Shown here: positions 29,164-38,449 of the stretch, piece after piece
How positions within the stretch are numbered: position 1 is the stretch's first letter
Layout: the number at the start of each line of letters is the position of its first letter
Origin: a virus
DNA length: 64,000 nt
Direction: 5' to 3' (one strand)
IMG/VR virus record: IMGVR_UViG_3300008121_000001
Location: 1 to 64,000 of that record
Notes under the pieces: model-generated
What the model was told of the DNA's origin: nothing
Database searches by the model: none
What the model saw: the letters and a program-made list of their open reading frames with translations, nothing else
Program-made: the position numbers and the translations under genes

Positions 29164-29475
29164 ATGACTTACGAAGAATATTTAAAAATTGAAACAGAAC
29201 TCGAAAATCAATTAAAGAAACTAAAAGCTGATTACCTTGAAGAGCATGGACTTGCAATAGGGACTCCAGTTATTTTTCTAGGCAAGAATGATGGTTGGAA
29301 ACATAGAGGTATCGGGGAACTGCACCATATATATCAAAGGCGAATAGGCTGGAAAGGTGAAGTAGAACACAATATCCTACCAGCCAAAAAAGACGGTACA
29401 CCATCTAAAAAAGGTGCATATATTTACTTTTGCGAGAAAAAAGATTTACAAGTTGTAACCAATGATGACCACTAG
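29164..29475 (+). CDS. Hypothetical protein (103 aa)
   Basis: ATG 29164. An N-terminal coiled-coil helix (EEYLKIETELENQLKKLKADYLEEHG) precedes a beta-rich region (IGTPVIFLGKNDGWKHRGIGEL) and a lysine-rich part. The helix-plus-barrel design resembles adaptor proteins. Not recognised. Confidence 0.55.
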   Translation: MTYEEYLKIETELENQLKKLKADYLEEHGLAIGTPVIFLGKNDGWKHRGIGELHHIYQRRIGWKGEVEHNILPAKKDGTPSKKGAYIYFCEKKDLQVVTNDDH

Positions 29476-29534
29476 AGACTATGCCTTTTTAATTCTTGGT
29501 AGATGCCGCCCTTTCACTTTATTCACTGAACAAA

Positions 29535-29702
29535 ATGACCATAGAAATAAATGTCTCCAATCTAGAGCCACTGAACGCTACTCACCTCCTCTCTTCTGCA
29601 TCCTATGACAGAATACAGACCTTAAAAGCGCTACTGAATAAATCAGAAAAAGAAGTTATCGAAATTGTAATAAAAGAAGGGTACAAGGCACTAATAAAAT
29701 GA
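29535..29702 (+). CDS. Hypothetical protein (55 aa)
   Basis: Start ATG 29535. A GGTAGATG box lies about 30 bases upstream. Small beta-alpha protein with a helical end (IQTLKALLNKSEKEVIEIVIKEG). Coupled to the dUTPase gene by an ATGA overlap. Confidence 0.5.
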   Translation: MTIEINVSNLEPLNATHLLSSASYDRIQTLKALLNKSEKEVIEIVIKEGYKALIK

Positions 29703-30367
29703 AACTACTATTATCACTTCCTCTTTCTGACACAGCACAAAAGTATTACGGCTCAACTGCACCTACATACAATAAAGTTGGCGACGCTGGAATTGACCTG
29801 CCATTTATCGGTGATGTTAAGCCTTATGATGCTGAAGTTACTGAAACTATTGGTGTTATTAGCTTCGAGACTGTTTTCGCAATGTATGATAACGTTTACC
29901 CTGCAATTTTCGATACTTTTAACACTGTTTTGAAACAATCTGACATTGTAGATATCTTGACCCACTTTTTAACTAGAAAAGATAGAGTTTTTTGTGAGCT
30001 AACTCCTTCTCACTTCGATATCCGACCTCGCAGCAGCATTGGAAAATCACCATTCCGTCTTGCAAACTGTGTTGGTACAATCGACAAGACTTATCGTGGT
30101 ATTGAGATATTCTTTGATGAGGAAGGAGAGTATATTATTAGTGCAAAGGAAGATGCCCTTGGTTGCTACCTCGACTACCATCCTCAACTGGGCAAGCCTA
30201 GAGCAGACAAGCACGTAATCTATGCTGGCGACCGTTTACTTCAAGTGGTGTCTCCAAACTTAGATGACATACTTTGGGTGAGATTGGACTTTACAGAGGC
30301 GAATTGTTTGTTCTGGAGCGAAGTGATTGGTAATAAGAATAGAGGCGGCTTTGGTAGCACTAATTAG
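29699..30367 (+). CDS. dut: dUTP pyrophosphatase (dUTPase) with an insertion
   Basis: 222 residues from ATG 29699. All five trimeric dUTPase motifs are present in order: DAGIDLP (29-35), RPRSSIGKS (109-117), GTIDKTYRG (126-134, containing the catalytic Asp), AGDRLLQ (176-182) and the C-terminal RGGFGSTN (215-222). The enzyme hydrolyses dUTP to dUMP and pyrophosphate, keeping uracil out of DNA and feeding the ThyA reaction. Unusual: about 74 residues separate motif 1 from motif 2 instead of roughly 30-35, so a helical extra segment (residues about 45-95) is inserted, and the length exceeds the usual 140-155. Confidence 0.92.
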   Translation: MKLLLSLPLSDTAQKYYGSTAPTYNKVGDAGIDLPFIGDVKPYDAEVTETIGVISFETVFAMYDNVYPAIFDTFNTVLKQSDIVDILTHFLTRKDRVFCELTPSHFDIRPRSSIGKSPFRLANCVGTIDKTYRGIEIFFDEEGEYIISAKEDALGCYLDYHPQLGKPRADKHVIYAGDRLLQVVSPNLDDILWVRLDFTEANCLFWSEVIGNKNRGGFGSTN

Positions 30368-30369
30368 CT

Positions 30370-30612
30370 ATGAATTATCTTATTTACACTGATTTTGAAA
30401 ATTTATCGCGTTTGTACGTGGTTCCTGACGAGTGGCTTGCTCAAGTTGAAGAAATAGACGGTAAAATTTGCGGTTCTGACAATCTTTCTGGAGAGCAAAT
30501 AAATACGTTTACTTGTATTTCAGAAAAAATTTATTACAAAGAATGGTTACCTATCTCTAGCTCTGAATGTGTAGCTGCTGAACGTATTTTCACTGCTGGT
30601 TGGGTTCCTTAA
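30370..30612 (+). CDS. Hypothetical protein (80 aa)
   Basis: ATG 30370 two bases after the dUTPase stop. Contains the start MNYLIYTDFENLSRLYVVP and a cysteine-containing centre; no motif. Shares one base with the nuclease start, so it is co-translated with replication genes. Confidence 0.55.
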   Translation: MNYLIYTDFENLSRLYVVPDEWLAQVEEIDGKICGSDNLSGEQINTFTCISEKIYYKEWLPISSSECVAAERIFTAGWVP

Positions 30613-31535
30613 TGGCTAAGAAACTGTTTGAATATGAACCTTTTATCAAATATAAAGGGGAAGTGACAGAAGAAAATGGTAAGCGTCAGTATGAGTCTGT
30701 GTGCGGATTGAAAGCGGCTTCGACTACAACAGTCCTCTCAGCTTACGAGGATAAAGACTTTCTAGAAGTTTGGAGACAGAAGAAAATAGCAGAAGGTGAA
30801 GACCCCGATGCCATCTCTGAAGAATCAGCGCGAGTGGGAAGTCGCTCTCATGAGTACATCGAATCCTATTTAATCGATGGAGTATATCCGCTAGGAAGCC
30901 TTGTCGAACAAAAATTAGCCTGTGTCGCCATTGATAATTTCTACAGTCACGTATGCCCCGAAAATGCCCATTGCGAGCAGCCATTGTTCTACGATGCCAG
31001 ACTACAAAAAAATCCAGAATCTTTCGCGTTAGCTGGAAGATACGATAATCTCGTGAAAATTCCCGACAATACGTTCAAAATTGTAAAAACAGGGGAAATA
31101 CTACCAGAAAAATTTGTTATATGCGATTTAAAAACGAAAAGAAGCTATGACAAACTTAAAAAAGGTGGTATTAAACTGAAAAGCTTGCCGAGAATGGATA
31201 GTTGCGATTTCATGTTTAAGAATTGTCTTCAAGCATCCTTCTACGCTGCTGCGCTTACTTTGGGTACAGATTTCAAGGAAAAGTACGGTGCTGGAATAAC
31301 TGGGGCAATTCTCGTATATGTGAATGAAGAACGAAGTAGGCTGGCGTACATCTCACATTCGGATTTGAATTATTACTGGAAGATTTTCAAGGATATTTTG
31401 CGAGATTTCTACGGTATTAAGCCATTGGAAAAATCGTGGAAGACGATGATAGCGGAAAGTAACTGGCGACCAGATTATGTGAATGGTGGATATACGAATA
31501 ACATTCCGAAGGAGATAGAATTAGTTTCTAAATAA
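30612..31535 (+). CDS. PD-(D/E)XK exonuclease, Cas4/RecB/MGME1-like
   Basis: 307 residues from ATG 30612. Features of the RecB-like nuclease clan: VGSRSHEYIESYL near 75-87 (the GxxxHE helix), AGRYDNLV (141-148, first acidic residue), VICDLKTKRS (169-178, D-x-K core) and QASFYAAAL (207-215, the QxxxY motif). These together define Cas4/AddB/MGME1-type exonucleases acting on free DNA ends. Here it would trim phage DNA ends for recombination with the Sak4/SSB pair, or recycle host DNA. A homing endonuclease gene lies between it and the primase. Confidence 0.8.
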   Translation: MAKKLFEYEPFIKYKGEVTEENGKRQYESVCGLKAASTTTVLSAYEDKDFLEVWRQKKIAEGEDPDAISEESARVGSRSHEYIESYLIDGVYPLGSLVEQKLACVAIDNFYSHVCPENAHCEQPLFYDARLQKNPESFALAGRYDNLVKIPDNTFKIVKTGEILPEKFVICDLKTKRSYDKLKKGGIKLKSLPRMDSCDFMFKNCLQASFYAAALTLGTDFKEKYGAGITGAILVYVNEERSRLAYISHSDLNYYWKIFKDILRDFYGIKPLEKSWKTMIAESNWRPDYVNGGYTNNIPKEIELVSK

Positions 31536-31539
31536 GTGT

Positions 31540-32358
31540 ATGGCTAATAGGAGATTAACAACACAAGAATTTATTACCAGAGCGAAAGAAGTTCATGGAG
31601 ATACATACGATTACTCAGATTGTGAATACATACATTCAAAAATTAAAGTTAGTATAAATTGCCGTCTTCACGGAACATTCATTCAAGAGCCTCTCTCTCA
31701 TATAAAAGGGTATGGATGTAAAAAATGTGGCACTCTGTCTCAAGCTAGTCGCAACAGAAAAAACCCAGAAGATTTTATAAAAGAAGCGTCTATCATTCAT
31801 AATAATTTTTACGACTATAGCCCAACTAATTATATTGATTTCAGAACTAAAGTAACAATAAGATGTAAGGTTCACAACGACTTTGAACAATTCCCTCCAG
31901 TACATTTAAGGGGAGGAGGTTGCCCTTTATGTGCAGCTAAGAAAAGTGCGGAGTACAATTCACTACATTGTGTAGGTTGGTCAGCGTCAAGCTGGCAAAA
32001 GAGTGCAGAAGTATCTAAAGAGTTCGATAGTTTTAAGGTCTATATTTTAAAATTAACCAACGAAGATGAATCCTTATATAAACTTGGCAGGACGCATAGA
32101 AAAGCTGAAGCACGAACTAAAACCATTCCTTATGTTTGTGAAATTATAGATACTATTTGTAGTAACGACTCAAGACTTATTTTTGACTTAGAAAACGAAC
32201 TCAAACGTAAATATAAGTACTATAAATATCTGCCTAAAGTACCATTTAAAGGGATGCACGAATGTTTTAAAATATCGTTACCCATTGAAGACTTGCAAAA
32301 ACACTTCCGTATTTTAAGAGAATCTGATGACTTTTTCAATTCTGAATTACTTAAATAA
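31540..32358 (+). CDS. Free-standing homing endonuclease, DUF723-like zinc repeats plus GIY-YIG-like domain
   Basis: 272 residues. Two repeats of a Cys-rich unit (EVHGDTYDYS...VSINCRLHGTFIQ...GYGCKKCG at 19-64, and NNFYDYS...IRCKVHNDF...GGCPLCA at 88-132) resemble the DUF723/VSR-associated DNA-binding unit. The C-terminal part has YILKL (168), LGRT (182-185), Arg192 and Glu218/220 in the order of the GIY-YIG nuclease fold. A second gene with the same design lies at 38450. Such genes spread by cutting related phage genomes at the empty site. Its 3' end overlaps the primase start by 32 bases. Confidence 0.75.
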   Translation: MANRRLTTQEFITRAKEVHGDTYDYSDCEYIHSKIKVSINCRLHGTFIQEPLSHIKGYGCKKCGTLSQASRNRKNPEDFIKEASIIHNNFYDYSPTNYIDFRTKVTIRCKVHNDFEQFPPVHLRGGGCPLCAAKKSAEYNSLHCVGWSASSWQKSAEVSKEFDSFKVYILKLTNEDESLYKLGRTHRKAEARTKTIPYVCEIIDTICSNDSRLIFDLENELKRKYKYYKYLPKVPFKGMHECFKISLPIEDLQKHFRILRESDDFFNSELLK

Positions 32359-33235
32359 GTTAGAAGAAGTTGAACAACATAATACGTGGATAAAGGCTCA
32401 ATGCCCTGTATGTGGTGGAACTCTTAAAATTGTGAGCGCTGGCAAAAAATCAGGTGCTTTTGCGTGTTATTCTGGTAACTCTTGCGAGAAGCTTCGCCCA
32501 AACCCAATTGTAAAGGAACTTACTAAGGGGGAGTTTAAACCTCGAAAAAGTAACTACTCCTCTAGGATGGTGCGAATCAACCCCACAATTGATATAGCTA
32601 CCCCACTGCCTTTGAATTTAAACGAAATCGATGTTACACAGTTCTACACAAATTTACCTTACGAAAAACCTTGGAGCAGTAAAAATGAACTTGGAGACAA
32701 GATTACAATTTACGACTATCTGGAGTTCCAACTCGTCCGAATCGACCCACACAACAAGAAGAAATTTTTTTATTTCAGGGTAAAAGATGCTAATAATAAT
32801 TGGGCTAATGAAGTCCCTACAAACTTCAAAAACATTCCAGTTTATACATCTAAATACATCTCGAAGTGTGTTATTTTCACTGAGGGTGAAAAAGTTGCCG
32901 ACTGCCTACAATCTTTGGGGTTATTTGCGCTAAGTTTTCCGAGTTTTGTTTACCAACAAAGTTATCTTGCTAAATTCTTACGTTGCCTCTCATTTCGTAT
33001 TGAGAATATTATTTATCTTTCTGATAATGATGAGACTGGTCAGATAAAAGCACAGAAATTCTTACAGGAAGCTTGGAAATCAAAAATCAATGCTTCTAGT
33101 TACAATATTGCGGAGTTACTTGGCAAGGCAGAAGAGAAGAATTACGACTGTGCTGATGCAGTTGAGAATTGGGAAATTGTTACAAGAGAAGAGCTACTAG
33201 GAATTTTAAAACAATGCAGTACGACCCCATATTGA
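32327..33235 (+). CDS. DNA primase, zinc finger plus TOPRIM domain
   Basis: 302 residues from ATG 32327, inside the end of the homing endonuclease gene. A CHC2-like zinc-binding start (CPVCGG at 26-31, further Cys at 47 and 53) is followed by the TOPRIM core: VIFTEGEKVAD (182-192) with the catalytic Glu and LSDNDETG (231-238) with the DxD pair. It would synthesise RNA primers for the phage replisome. It lacks a fused helicase domain; the helicase is encoded next. The overlap suggests the endonuclease gene landed directly upstream and supplies the primase start context. Confidence 0.82.
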   Translation: MTFSILNYLNKLEEVEQHNTWIKAQCPVCGGTLKIVSAGKKSGAFACYSGNSCEKLRPNPIVKELTKGEFKPRKSNYSSRMVRINPTIDIATPLPLNLNEIDVTQFYTNLPYEKPWSSKNELGDKITIYDYLEFQLVRIDPHNKKKFFYFRVKDANNNWANEVPTNFKNIPVYTSKYISKCVIFTEGEKVADCLQSLGLFALSFPSFVYQQSYLAKFLRCLSFRIENIIYLSDNDETGQIKAQKFLQEAWKSKINASSYNIAELLGKAEEKNYDCADAVENWEIVTREELLGILKQCSTTPY

Positions 33236-34884
33236 GTTTAGAGAAAATTGTATTTGATACAAGCAAGCGCAACGATTTGTATGAAGCCTATCATCAAGAT
33301 TTGAAAGATTTCATTGATTCCATTGGCAACTCTGAAGTATCGGCAGAAATTCGTCGTTTAGAGAAGCGTTACTTACTCTCAAAACTAGAGCAGAAGTGGT
33401 ATCCGTTGCTAAGTTTTGACTCTTCTACAATCAAGAATGACATTGCAGAATTGCAGACACCTAAGAAGGAGTTCAAGCAATCGTTCAACCTCGAAGAAGT
33501 CCTATCTTCTTACAATCCATCGAGCAACTGGATTATCCCTCAATTACTGCGTTCTGCGGGTCTATTTGTTCTTGCGGGTGAGCCTAAAATTGGCAAATCT
33601 ATTATCGGCTATCACCTAGCATACGCTGTTGCTATCTCTGGAAGGTTCCTTGGAAAACCTGTTAAAAAAGGTCGTGTTTTGTATCTTCAACTTGAAGAAG
33701 ATATGTCCACAATTTCCGAGAGGTTTCATTTCGTCGGGTTTGGAAACAAGCGAAATACCGCCGTGAACCTCGCTATTGAGTTTGACCCTAGTGTAGTTAC
33801 AGTTGACCGCACTTTCGATGCTACAATTGACATTCCTCGCCTCTACCAGCGTATTGCCGAGCTTAACCCCTCTTTAGTAATCATCGATTCCCTTCGCGCC
33901 GCCACAATCAATTCTTTGACAGCAGAGACAGATTCTCAATTTGGCAAGTTGGTTGCATCTATTCAGCAAGTATTTAACCAGACAGATACTTGTGGAGTAC
34001 TTATCCACCACATGAATAAAGAGGCTAACAAAGGCAAAAACAAGCGTAGTGGAAGCATTGTCAATGCAGTATCAGGCAGTACTTCAATTGTATCTAATTC
34101 ATCGGGTGTGATAGCTCTATATGCTGCTGACGAAGAAGAATACGGTAAGGGAAAGGGGAAAGTACTCATGAGAACTCTGCCTCGTAATGGGCTTCCAATC
34201 ACTTTGGAGTATAGTCAGAACACAACAGATTCTGGGTTGTGGGAATTATGCCTTGAAAGTGAAGAAGATGTCTCTCAAGACAGTCTAACTTCTAAGGTAC
34301 TCAGGTTCCTTGCTAATCACCCTAGCAAATATTTCCCCTTATTAGAAATCATCGAGAACATTAAGTCGGGCGACACTTTTGAATTGCGCCAATCTGTAAA
34401 CTATTTGGCTACAAGTCAGACAATTATTTGCAAACATTCTGGCGAAGTGACTGAATATTGTTTACCAGAGGAGTCTTTGTGGATTATTGACCCTGAAAAG
34501 AATACTGGAGGTGTAAAGCCTGATATCGTTGACGCAAATATACTCTCCCGTTGCAAAACAAAGACTGAGTTGTACGAGAAAACGAAAGATTGGACTCCCT
34601 ATCAGCGCAAATCTGCTTTGAAACTGTTAGATGTTAATGAAAAGGCAAGACTAGACGACCTCAGACTCTCTTTTCTGTACTCCGTAGGGGATTCGGTATC
34701 TCATTCAGGTGAAATCTTCAAGGTTGTGTCTCGTAGCGATAAAGCTACTCTTCGTGATACAGAATATGAGGTTGAAGACTCTAATAATCAGAGGTATACC
34801 TTAAGTGAGATGCTAATTGATGGTATTGCTGATAATGTAGTGAGCGTTGAAAGTTCTGTCGAGGGAATTGAGGATGAGTTTTAA
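33214..34884 (+). CDS. Replicative helicase, RepA/AAA_25-like
   Basis: 556 residues from ATG 33214, which overlaps the primase by 22 bases; an upstream in-frame ATG at 33169 is less likely. Walker A AGEPKIGKS (121-129), a following LYLQLEED (156-163), Walker B LVIIDSLRA (221-229) and a VLIHHMNKE strand with the double His (262-270) follow the order in hexameric RepA-type and other RecA-fold helicases. The N-terminal 100 residues may contact primase. It would unwind DNA ahead of the polymerase. The C-terminal third contains a winged-helix-like region and an acidic end. Overlaps the next gene by 11 bases. Confidence 0.82.
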   Translation: MQYDPILSLEKIVFDTSKRNDLYEAYHQDLKDFIDSIGNSEVSAEIRRLEKRYLLSKLEQKWYPLLSFDSSTIKNDIAELQTPKKEFKQSFNLEEVLSSYNPSSNWIIPQLLRSAGLFVLAGEPKIGKSIIGYHLAYAVAISGRFLGKPVKKGRVLYLQLEEDMSTISERFHFVGFGNKRNTAVNLAIEFDPSVVTVDRTFDATIDIPRLYQRIAELNPSLVIIDSLRAATINSLTAETDSQFGKLVASIQQVFNQTDTCGVLIHHMNKEANKGKNKRSGSIVNAVSGSTSIVSNSSGVIALYAADEEEYGKGKGKVLMRTLPRNGLPITLEYSQNTTDSGLWELCLESEEDVSQDSLTSKVLRFLANHPSKYFPLLEIIENIKSGDTFELRQSVNYLATSQTIICKHSGEVTEYCLPEESLWIIDPEKNTGGVKPDIVDANILSRCKTKTELYEKTKDWTPYQRKSALKLLDVNEKARLDDLRLSFLYSVGDSVSHSGEIFKVVSRSDKATLRDTEYEVEDSNNQRYTLSEMLIDGIADNVVSVESSVEGIEDEF

Positions 34885-35053
34885 AGATGGTAAAAGCTTC
34901 ATTATCACAGTTAACGTAGATGGGGAAGAGAAAACCTTATACAGAGAAGCTGAAAATGAAGAAACTGTAACTAAGAATGTTTTAGATGAACTCACTTTAG
35001 GTGCTGTAGATTATCCAGAATCAGTATCTATACTTTCAGTTGAGGAGTTGTAA
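34874..35053 (+). CDS. Hypothetical protein (59 aa)
   Basis: ATG 34874 overlaps the helicase stop. Beta-rich start (SFIITVNVDGEEKTLYRE) and acidic C-terminal half. It shares one base with the next start. Not recognised. Confidence 0.55.
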   Translation: MSFKDGKSFIITVNVDGEEKTLYREAENEETVTKNVLDELTLGAVDYPESVSILSVEEL

Positions 35054-35241
35054 TGAAGAGACTATTTCTGCGGTACTATTTGCAAACTACAGCAGTCTTA
35101 TTTGGTGCAAGTCTATCTGCACTAATACTTACTGCCATCTACCCTAAAGATGCAAAAGGTTACTTGACTCAGTTTGCTGTGTTTTTTGGTTCTAGTATAG
35201 GTATCGTTGTTATCGGTGAGAAGGTAAGGAAAAATGTCTAG
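35053..35241 (+). CDS. Small membrane protein, two transmembrane helices (62 aa)
   Basis: ATG 35053. Helices at residues 11-29 (TTAVLFGASLSALILTAI) and 39-54 (LTQFAVFFGSSIGIVVIG) with basic residues at both ends. Sits unexpectedly within the replication cluster; it could attach a replication factor to the membrane, but this is speculation. Overlaps the kinase gene by eight bases. Confidence 0.55.
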   Translation: MKRLFLRYYLQTTAVLFGASLSALILTAIYPKDAKGYLTQFAVFFGSSIGIVVIGEKVRKNV

Positions 35242-35887
35242 GAAAATTATCTGTTGCTGCGGTTCAATAAACTCTGGTAAAGACTTCATAATGAATCGCT
35301 TGCAGTCTCGATTGATATATCAGCACCGCTACACTATGTCTACGGTGCGTTGCCGCTTCGCAGACTCGTTAAATGAAGCTGTAACACCTATTCTTGGCAT
35401 CAGTGGCAAGGAACTGCAAGACCGCAGTTTGAAAGAAGAGAAGCGTTTTGTATTTGGCTATAATCGCTCTGGCATCGAGTCTAAGTGGTCTTCGAGAGAT
35501 GTGCAGAAAAGAGTAGGGCAATTGCTCCGCGAAGAACTTGGCGAAGATGTTTTTATTAATGCTCTTGACAGAAGATACAATTCTTCTGAAAGTATTTTAC
35601 TCATTTCAGATTTACGTTATCAAAATGAGCTAGATTGGGTACGTTCTCAGGGTGGAAAAGTTGTGTATATTCACAATGAAAAAGCCGCTGTTTTACAGTG
35701 TCATCGTGAGTCTGCACAATTTGGAGAAAATTATGAGCATCACCCGCCAGAGAGTGAGTTGTTGCAGTGGGATTTCTACAATAAGGTAGCGACACCTGAC
35801 TACTGGCTTGATAATAATGATTTTGATAATCATTCTCATTTTGATGATTTTGTAGAGTTTGTTTTGGATTATTTGGAGCAAGATTAA
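35234..35887 (+). CDS. Deoxynucleoside monophosphate kinase
   Basis: 217 residues from ATG 35234. The P-loop GSINSGKD (10-17) and the sequence 'GKELQDRSLKEE', KRVGQLLREELGEDVFINAL and ISDLRYQNELDWVRSQGG follow the order known from phage dNMP kinases such as T4 gene 1 product, including the adenylate-kinase-like DxRYxxE lid-side motif. It would phosphorylate dNMPs released from host DNA, and dTMP from ThyA, to dNDPs. It directly precedes the DNA polymerase, whose GTG starts on the next base. Confidence 0.75.
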   Translation: MSRKIICCCGSINSGKDFIMNRLQSRLIYQHRYTMSTVRCRFADSLNEAVTPILGISGKELQDRSLKEEKRFVFGYNRSGIESKWSSRDVQKRVGQLLREELGEDVFINALDRRYNSSESILLISDLRYQNELDWVRSQGGKVVYIHNEKAAVLQCHRESAQFGENYEHHPPESELLQWDFYNKVATPDYWLDNNDFDNHSHFDDFVEFVLDYLEQD

Positions 35888-38446
35888 GTGACAGATAGAA
35901 TTTTAACTTTAGATATAGAGGGTAACGGGCTTTTCAAAGACTTAGTAGACTTTAGTTCATTCCCTTATAAGTTATTACCCTCAGCTAGGCTCTGGTGCGT
36001 AGTCATTCGGGATGTAAATACTGGTGAGCATTGGAGTCGTGAGAAGGAAGGCATCACAAGAGAGTGGTTACAAAAAACTTTGAAGGGTTGCACGATACTT
36101 GTAACTCACAACGGATTAAAGTTCGACTTATTAATGCTCTGGCTATTCGGCTTGCTCGATTACAGGGTAGGTTATTTAAACGAAGTAGATACGATTTTCG
36201 GTGAGCCAGTTCAGATTGTAGATACCTTACTTCTATCTCGCTTACTATCCCCCGACCGCTACGATAATGGTGGAGGACACTCTTTAGAAACATGGGGTAA
36301 AAGAGTAGGAGATTTTAAGGATGATTATCGCCAGAAGTGCATAGAAGCAGGTTATATTGAGGCGAATGCACCTAAAGGAGCTGAGTTCTTAGAATGGAAC
36401 CCTCTTATGTGTCCTTATTGCTTGCAGGATAATGTTGTAACTGCAAAAACTTTTTTAGTTCTTTGGGAACAGTTTAAACAATACAAAGGATGGGCGCAAG
36501 CGTTCAAAGCAGAGACTAAAATTGCAGACAAAGCTATTCGTCGCGAGAATCTGGGCTTTTGGTTTGACCGTGAACTTGCTTTGGAAAATATTGCTTGGCT
36601 TGAAATTGAGATGAAGCGAATCTCAGATGCAATCAATCCAATTCTTCCTCCTAAGCCTTGCAACAAAACCGAGCTTGACCGCTTCACCCCCCCTAAAACG
36701 CAACTAAAGACACACAAAGCCGTCTACCTACCCAAGAAGCAGGTCAACAAGGATGGAACACTCTCAGCCACGTTAATCAAATGGTTCAATCAACATCCTG
36801 AAGTTATCCACGAAGAGCAGAGTGATTTTTTCTGGTTTGAGGAAACTCGTTATCAATTACCTTATGAAGAAGCCCTTGTACCTGAGTGGACAGAGCCTAG
36901 CGAAAATATTTTAAAGTTTGCTGAGCAAGTTGGTGGTCGAGTCGAAAACATTGATGGTGTGTGGACTTTCTTTTACAAAGATAGATTCTATGACTTACCT
37001 TTCGATGAACCTCTTGAAACTGAAATCGCAGCAACGCTGGATAATATTGACCACGTTAAGCACTATCTAATTTCTTTGGGTTGGGAGCCAATTGAGTTCA
37101 AGCAACGCGACCTAACTAAAGACTCCAAGAAGCAATCTATTTCTTATGAAAAGAGAGTTGTTGCTACAGAGAAATATATAGAAGAAACTCTCGGAGGTAA
37201 ATACAAAGCTGAGCGCCTAGAAATCCTTGAAGTAACTGAAGAGCAGCTTAGGGATAACTTAATGTCCAGAATTGGTAAAAACAGACCTGTATATGTGCCA
37301 ACTGCTCCCTGTGTTCGCGTAGGTGTAACTAAAGTTTTCTGCCCTTCTTTAGAGAGGTTGGGAGATAAGGTTGCTTTTGCTAAAGACTTCGCTCTGTACC
37401 TTACTTACAAGCACCGTAAGAACAGCTTGGCAGGTGGAGTGGACGAGGATTTTGACTATGAGGAAGATAATCCTCCTACAGGATTTCTAGCGCAATACCG
37501 TGAAGTTGACGGAAGAATACCTACTCCTAGTGTGGAGGTAGCTACAAATACCCATAGAATGAAGCATATTGGAGTTGCCAATATCCCTAAAGCCGATTCA
37601 ATCTTCGGCAAGGAAATGCGTTCATTATTTTGTTCAGGTAAAAATGGGTATTTTTTCGGTTATGACCACTCAAGTTTGGAGTCAAGAACTGCATCTTCGT
37701 ATATTTTTAAGTATGATGGTGGTCAAGAGTTGGCAGTCGATATGATTGCGGAAAAACCTAACTCTATTCATTGCAAAAATGCAATTAGACTAAATATTTC
37801 CAGAAATGATGCTAAGGCATTTAGCTTCGGTATTATGTTTGGAGCGCAAGCTAGAAAACTTGCAAAAATGTTAGGTATTACTGTAAAACGGGCAGAGGAG
37901 ATGTTAAAAGACTATTGGGATAACATGAAAGCTCTTGCCCAATTCAAGGAAGCTATTGAAAAGTTCTGGATTAAAAATGGTAAGACTTATATACCTGCAT
38001 TAGATGGTAGGAAAGTGGCTATTAGAAGCCAGCACTCTATTGTTAATGCTGCGATTCAATCTGCGGGTGCTTTGTGTTCCAAGTACACTTCACTATTCTT
38101 GATGCAGATATTAGAAGAGAAGGGATTATGCACCGACCCATTTTTAGGTGAGCCTGACTGTTCTCAGATGATTATCTACCACGATGAAGAAGCCTTGTAC
38201 GTCAATAAAAAGCTTTTCGAGATTAAAAAGTTTCCAGACGAAGATTCGGCAAAGCAATTTGTTTCTGATTGGAAAGGTGGACAATTGAGTGCTGTCTCCC
38301 ACATTAATAATTGGTATGTTGTGATGCCTAATGTCGTATCCGAGTCTATAATAGAATCATTGAGAAAAACAGAAGAAATTTTGAAACTTCGTGTACCTTT
38401 AGCTATAGAATGGAAACTTGGACGTAATTGGTACGAGTGTCATTAA
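35888..38446 (+). CDS. Family A DNA polymerase with 3'-5' exonuclease
   Basis: 852 residues from GTG 35888. Exonuclease motifs DIEG (9-12) and LVTHNGLKFDLLML (71-84) lead the N-terminal proofreading domain. The polymerase domain has motif A near residue 590 (FFGYDHSSLESRT), motif B near 638 (RNDAKAFSFGIMFG, the K...FG..YG helix) and motif C near 763 (IIYHDEEALYV with the catalytic HDE). The organisation is that of T7-type polymerases. A 110-residue segment around 270-400 is a thumb-region insert. It would be the phage replicative polymerase. A homing endonuclease gene follows three bases later. Confidence 0.92.
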   Translation: MTDRILTLDIEGNGLFKDLVDFSSFPYKLLPSARLWCVVIRDVNTGEHWSREKEGITREWLQKTLKGCTILVTHNGLKFDLLMLWLFGLLDYRVGYLNEVDTIFGEPVQIVDTLLLSRLLSPDRYDNGGGHSLETWGKRVGDFKDDYRQKCIEAGYIEANAPKGAEFLEWNPLMCPYCLQDNVVTAKTFLVLWEQFKQYKGWAQAFKAETKIADKAIRRENLGFWFDRELALENIAWLEIEMKRISDAINPILPPKPCNKTELDRFTPPKTQLKTHKAVYLPKKQVNKDGTLSATLIKWFNQHPEVIHEEQSDFFWFEETRYQLPYEEALVPEWTEPSENILKFAEQVGGRVENIDGVWTFFYKDRFYDLPFDEPLETEIAATLDNIDHVKHYLISLGWEPIEFKQRDLTKDSKKQSISYEKRVVATEKYIEETLGGKYKAERLEILEVTEEQLRDNLMSRIGKNRPVYVPTAPCVRVGVTKVFCPSLERLGDKVAFAKDFALYLTYKHRKNSLAGGVDEDFDYEEDNPPTGFLAQYREVDGRIPTPSVEVATNTHRMKHIGVANIPKADSIFGKEMRSLFCSGKNGYFFGYDHSSLESRTASSYIFKYDGGQELAVDMIAEKPNSIHCKNAIRLNISRNDAKAFSFGIMFGAQARKLAKMLGITVKRAEEMLKDYWDNMKALAQFKEAIEKFWIKNGKTYIPALDGRKVAIRSQHSIVNAAIQSAGALCSKYTSLFLMQILEEKGLCTDPFLGEPDCSQMIIYHDEEALYVNKKLFEIKKFPDEDSAKQFVSDWKGGQLSAVSHINNWYVVMPNVVSESIIESLRKTEEILKLRVPLAIEWKLGRNWYECH

Positions 38447-38449
38447 ATT

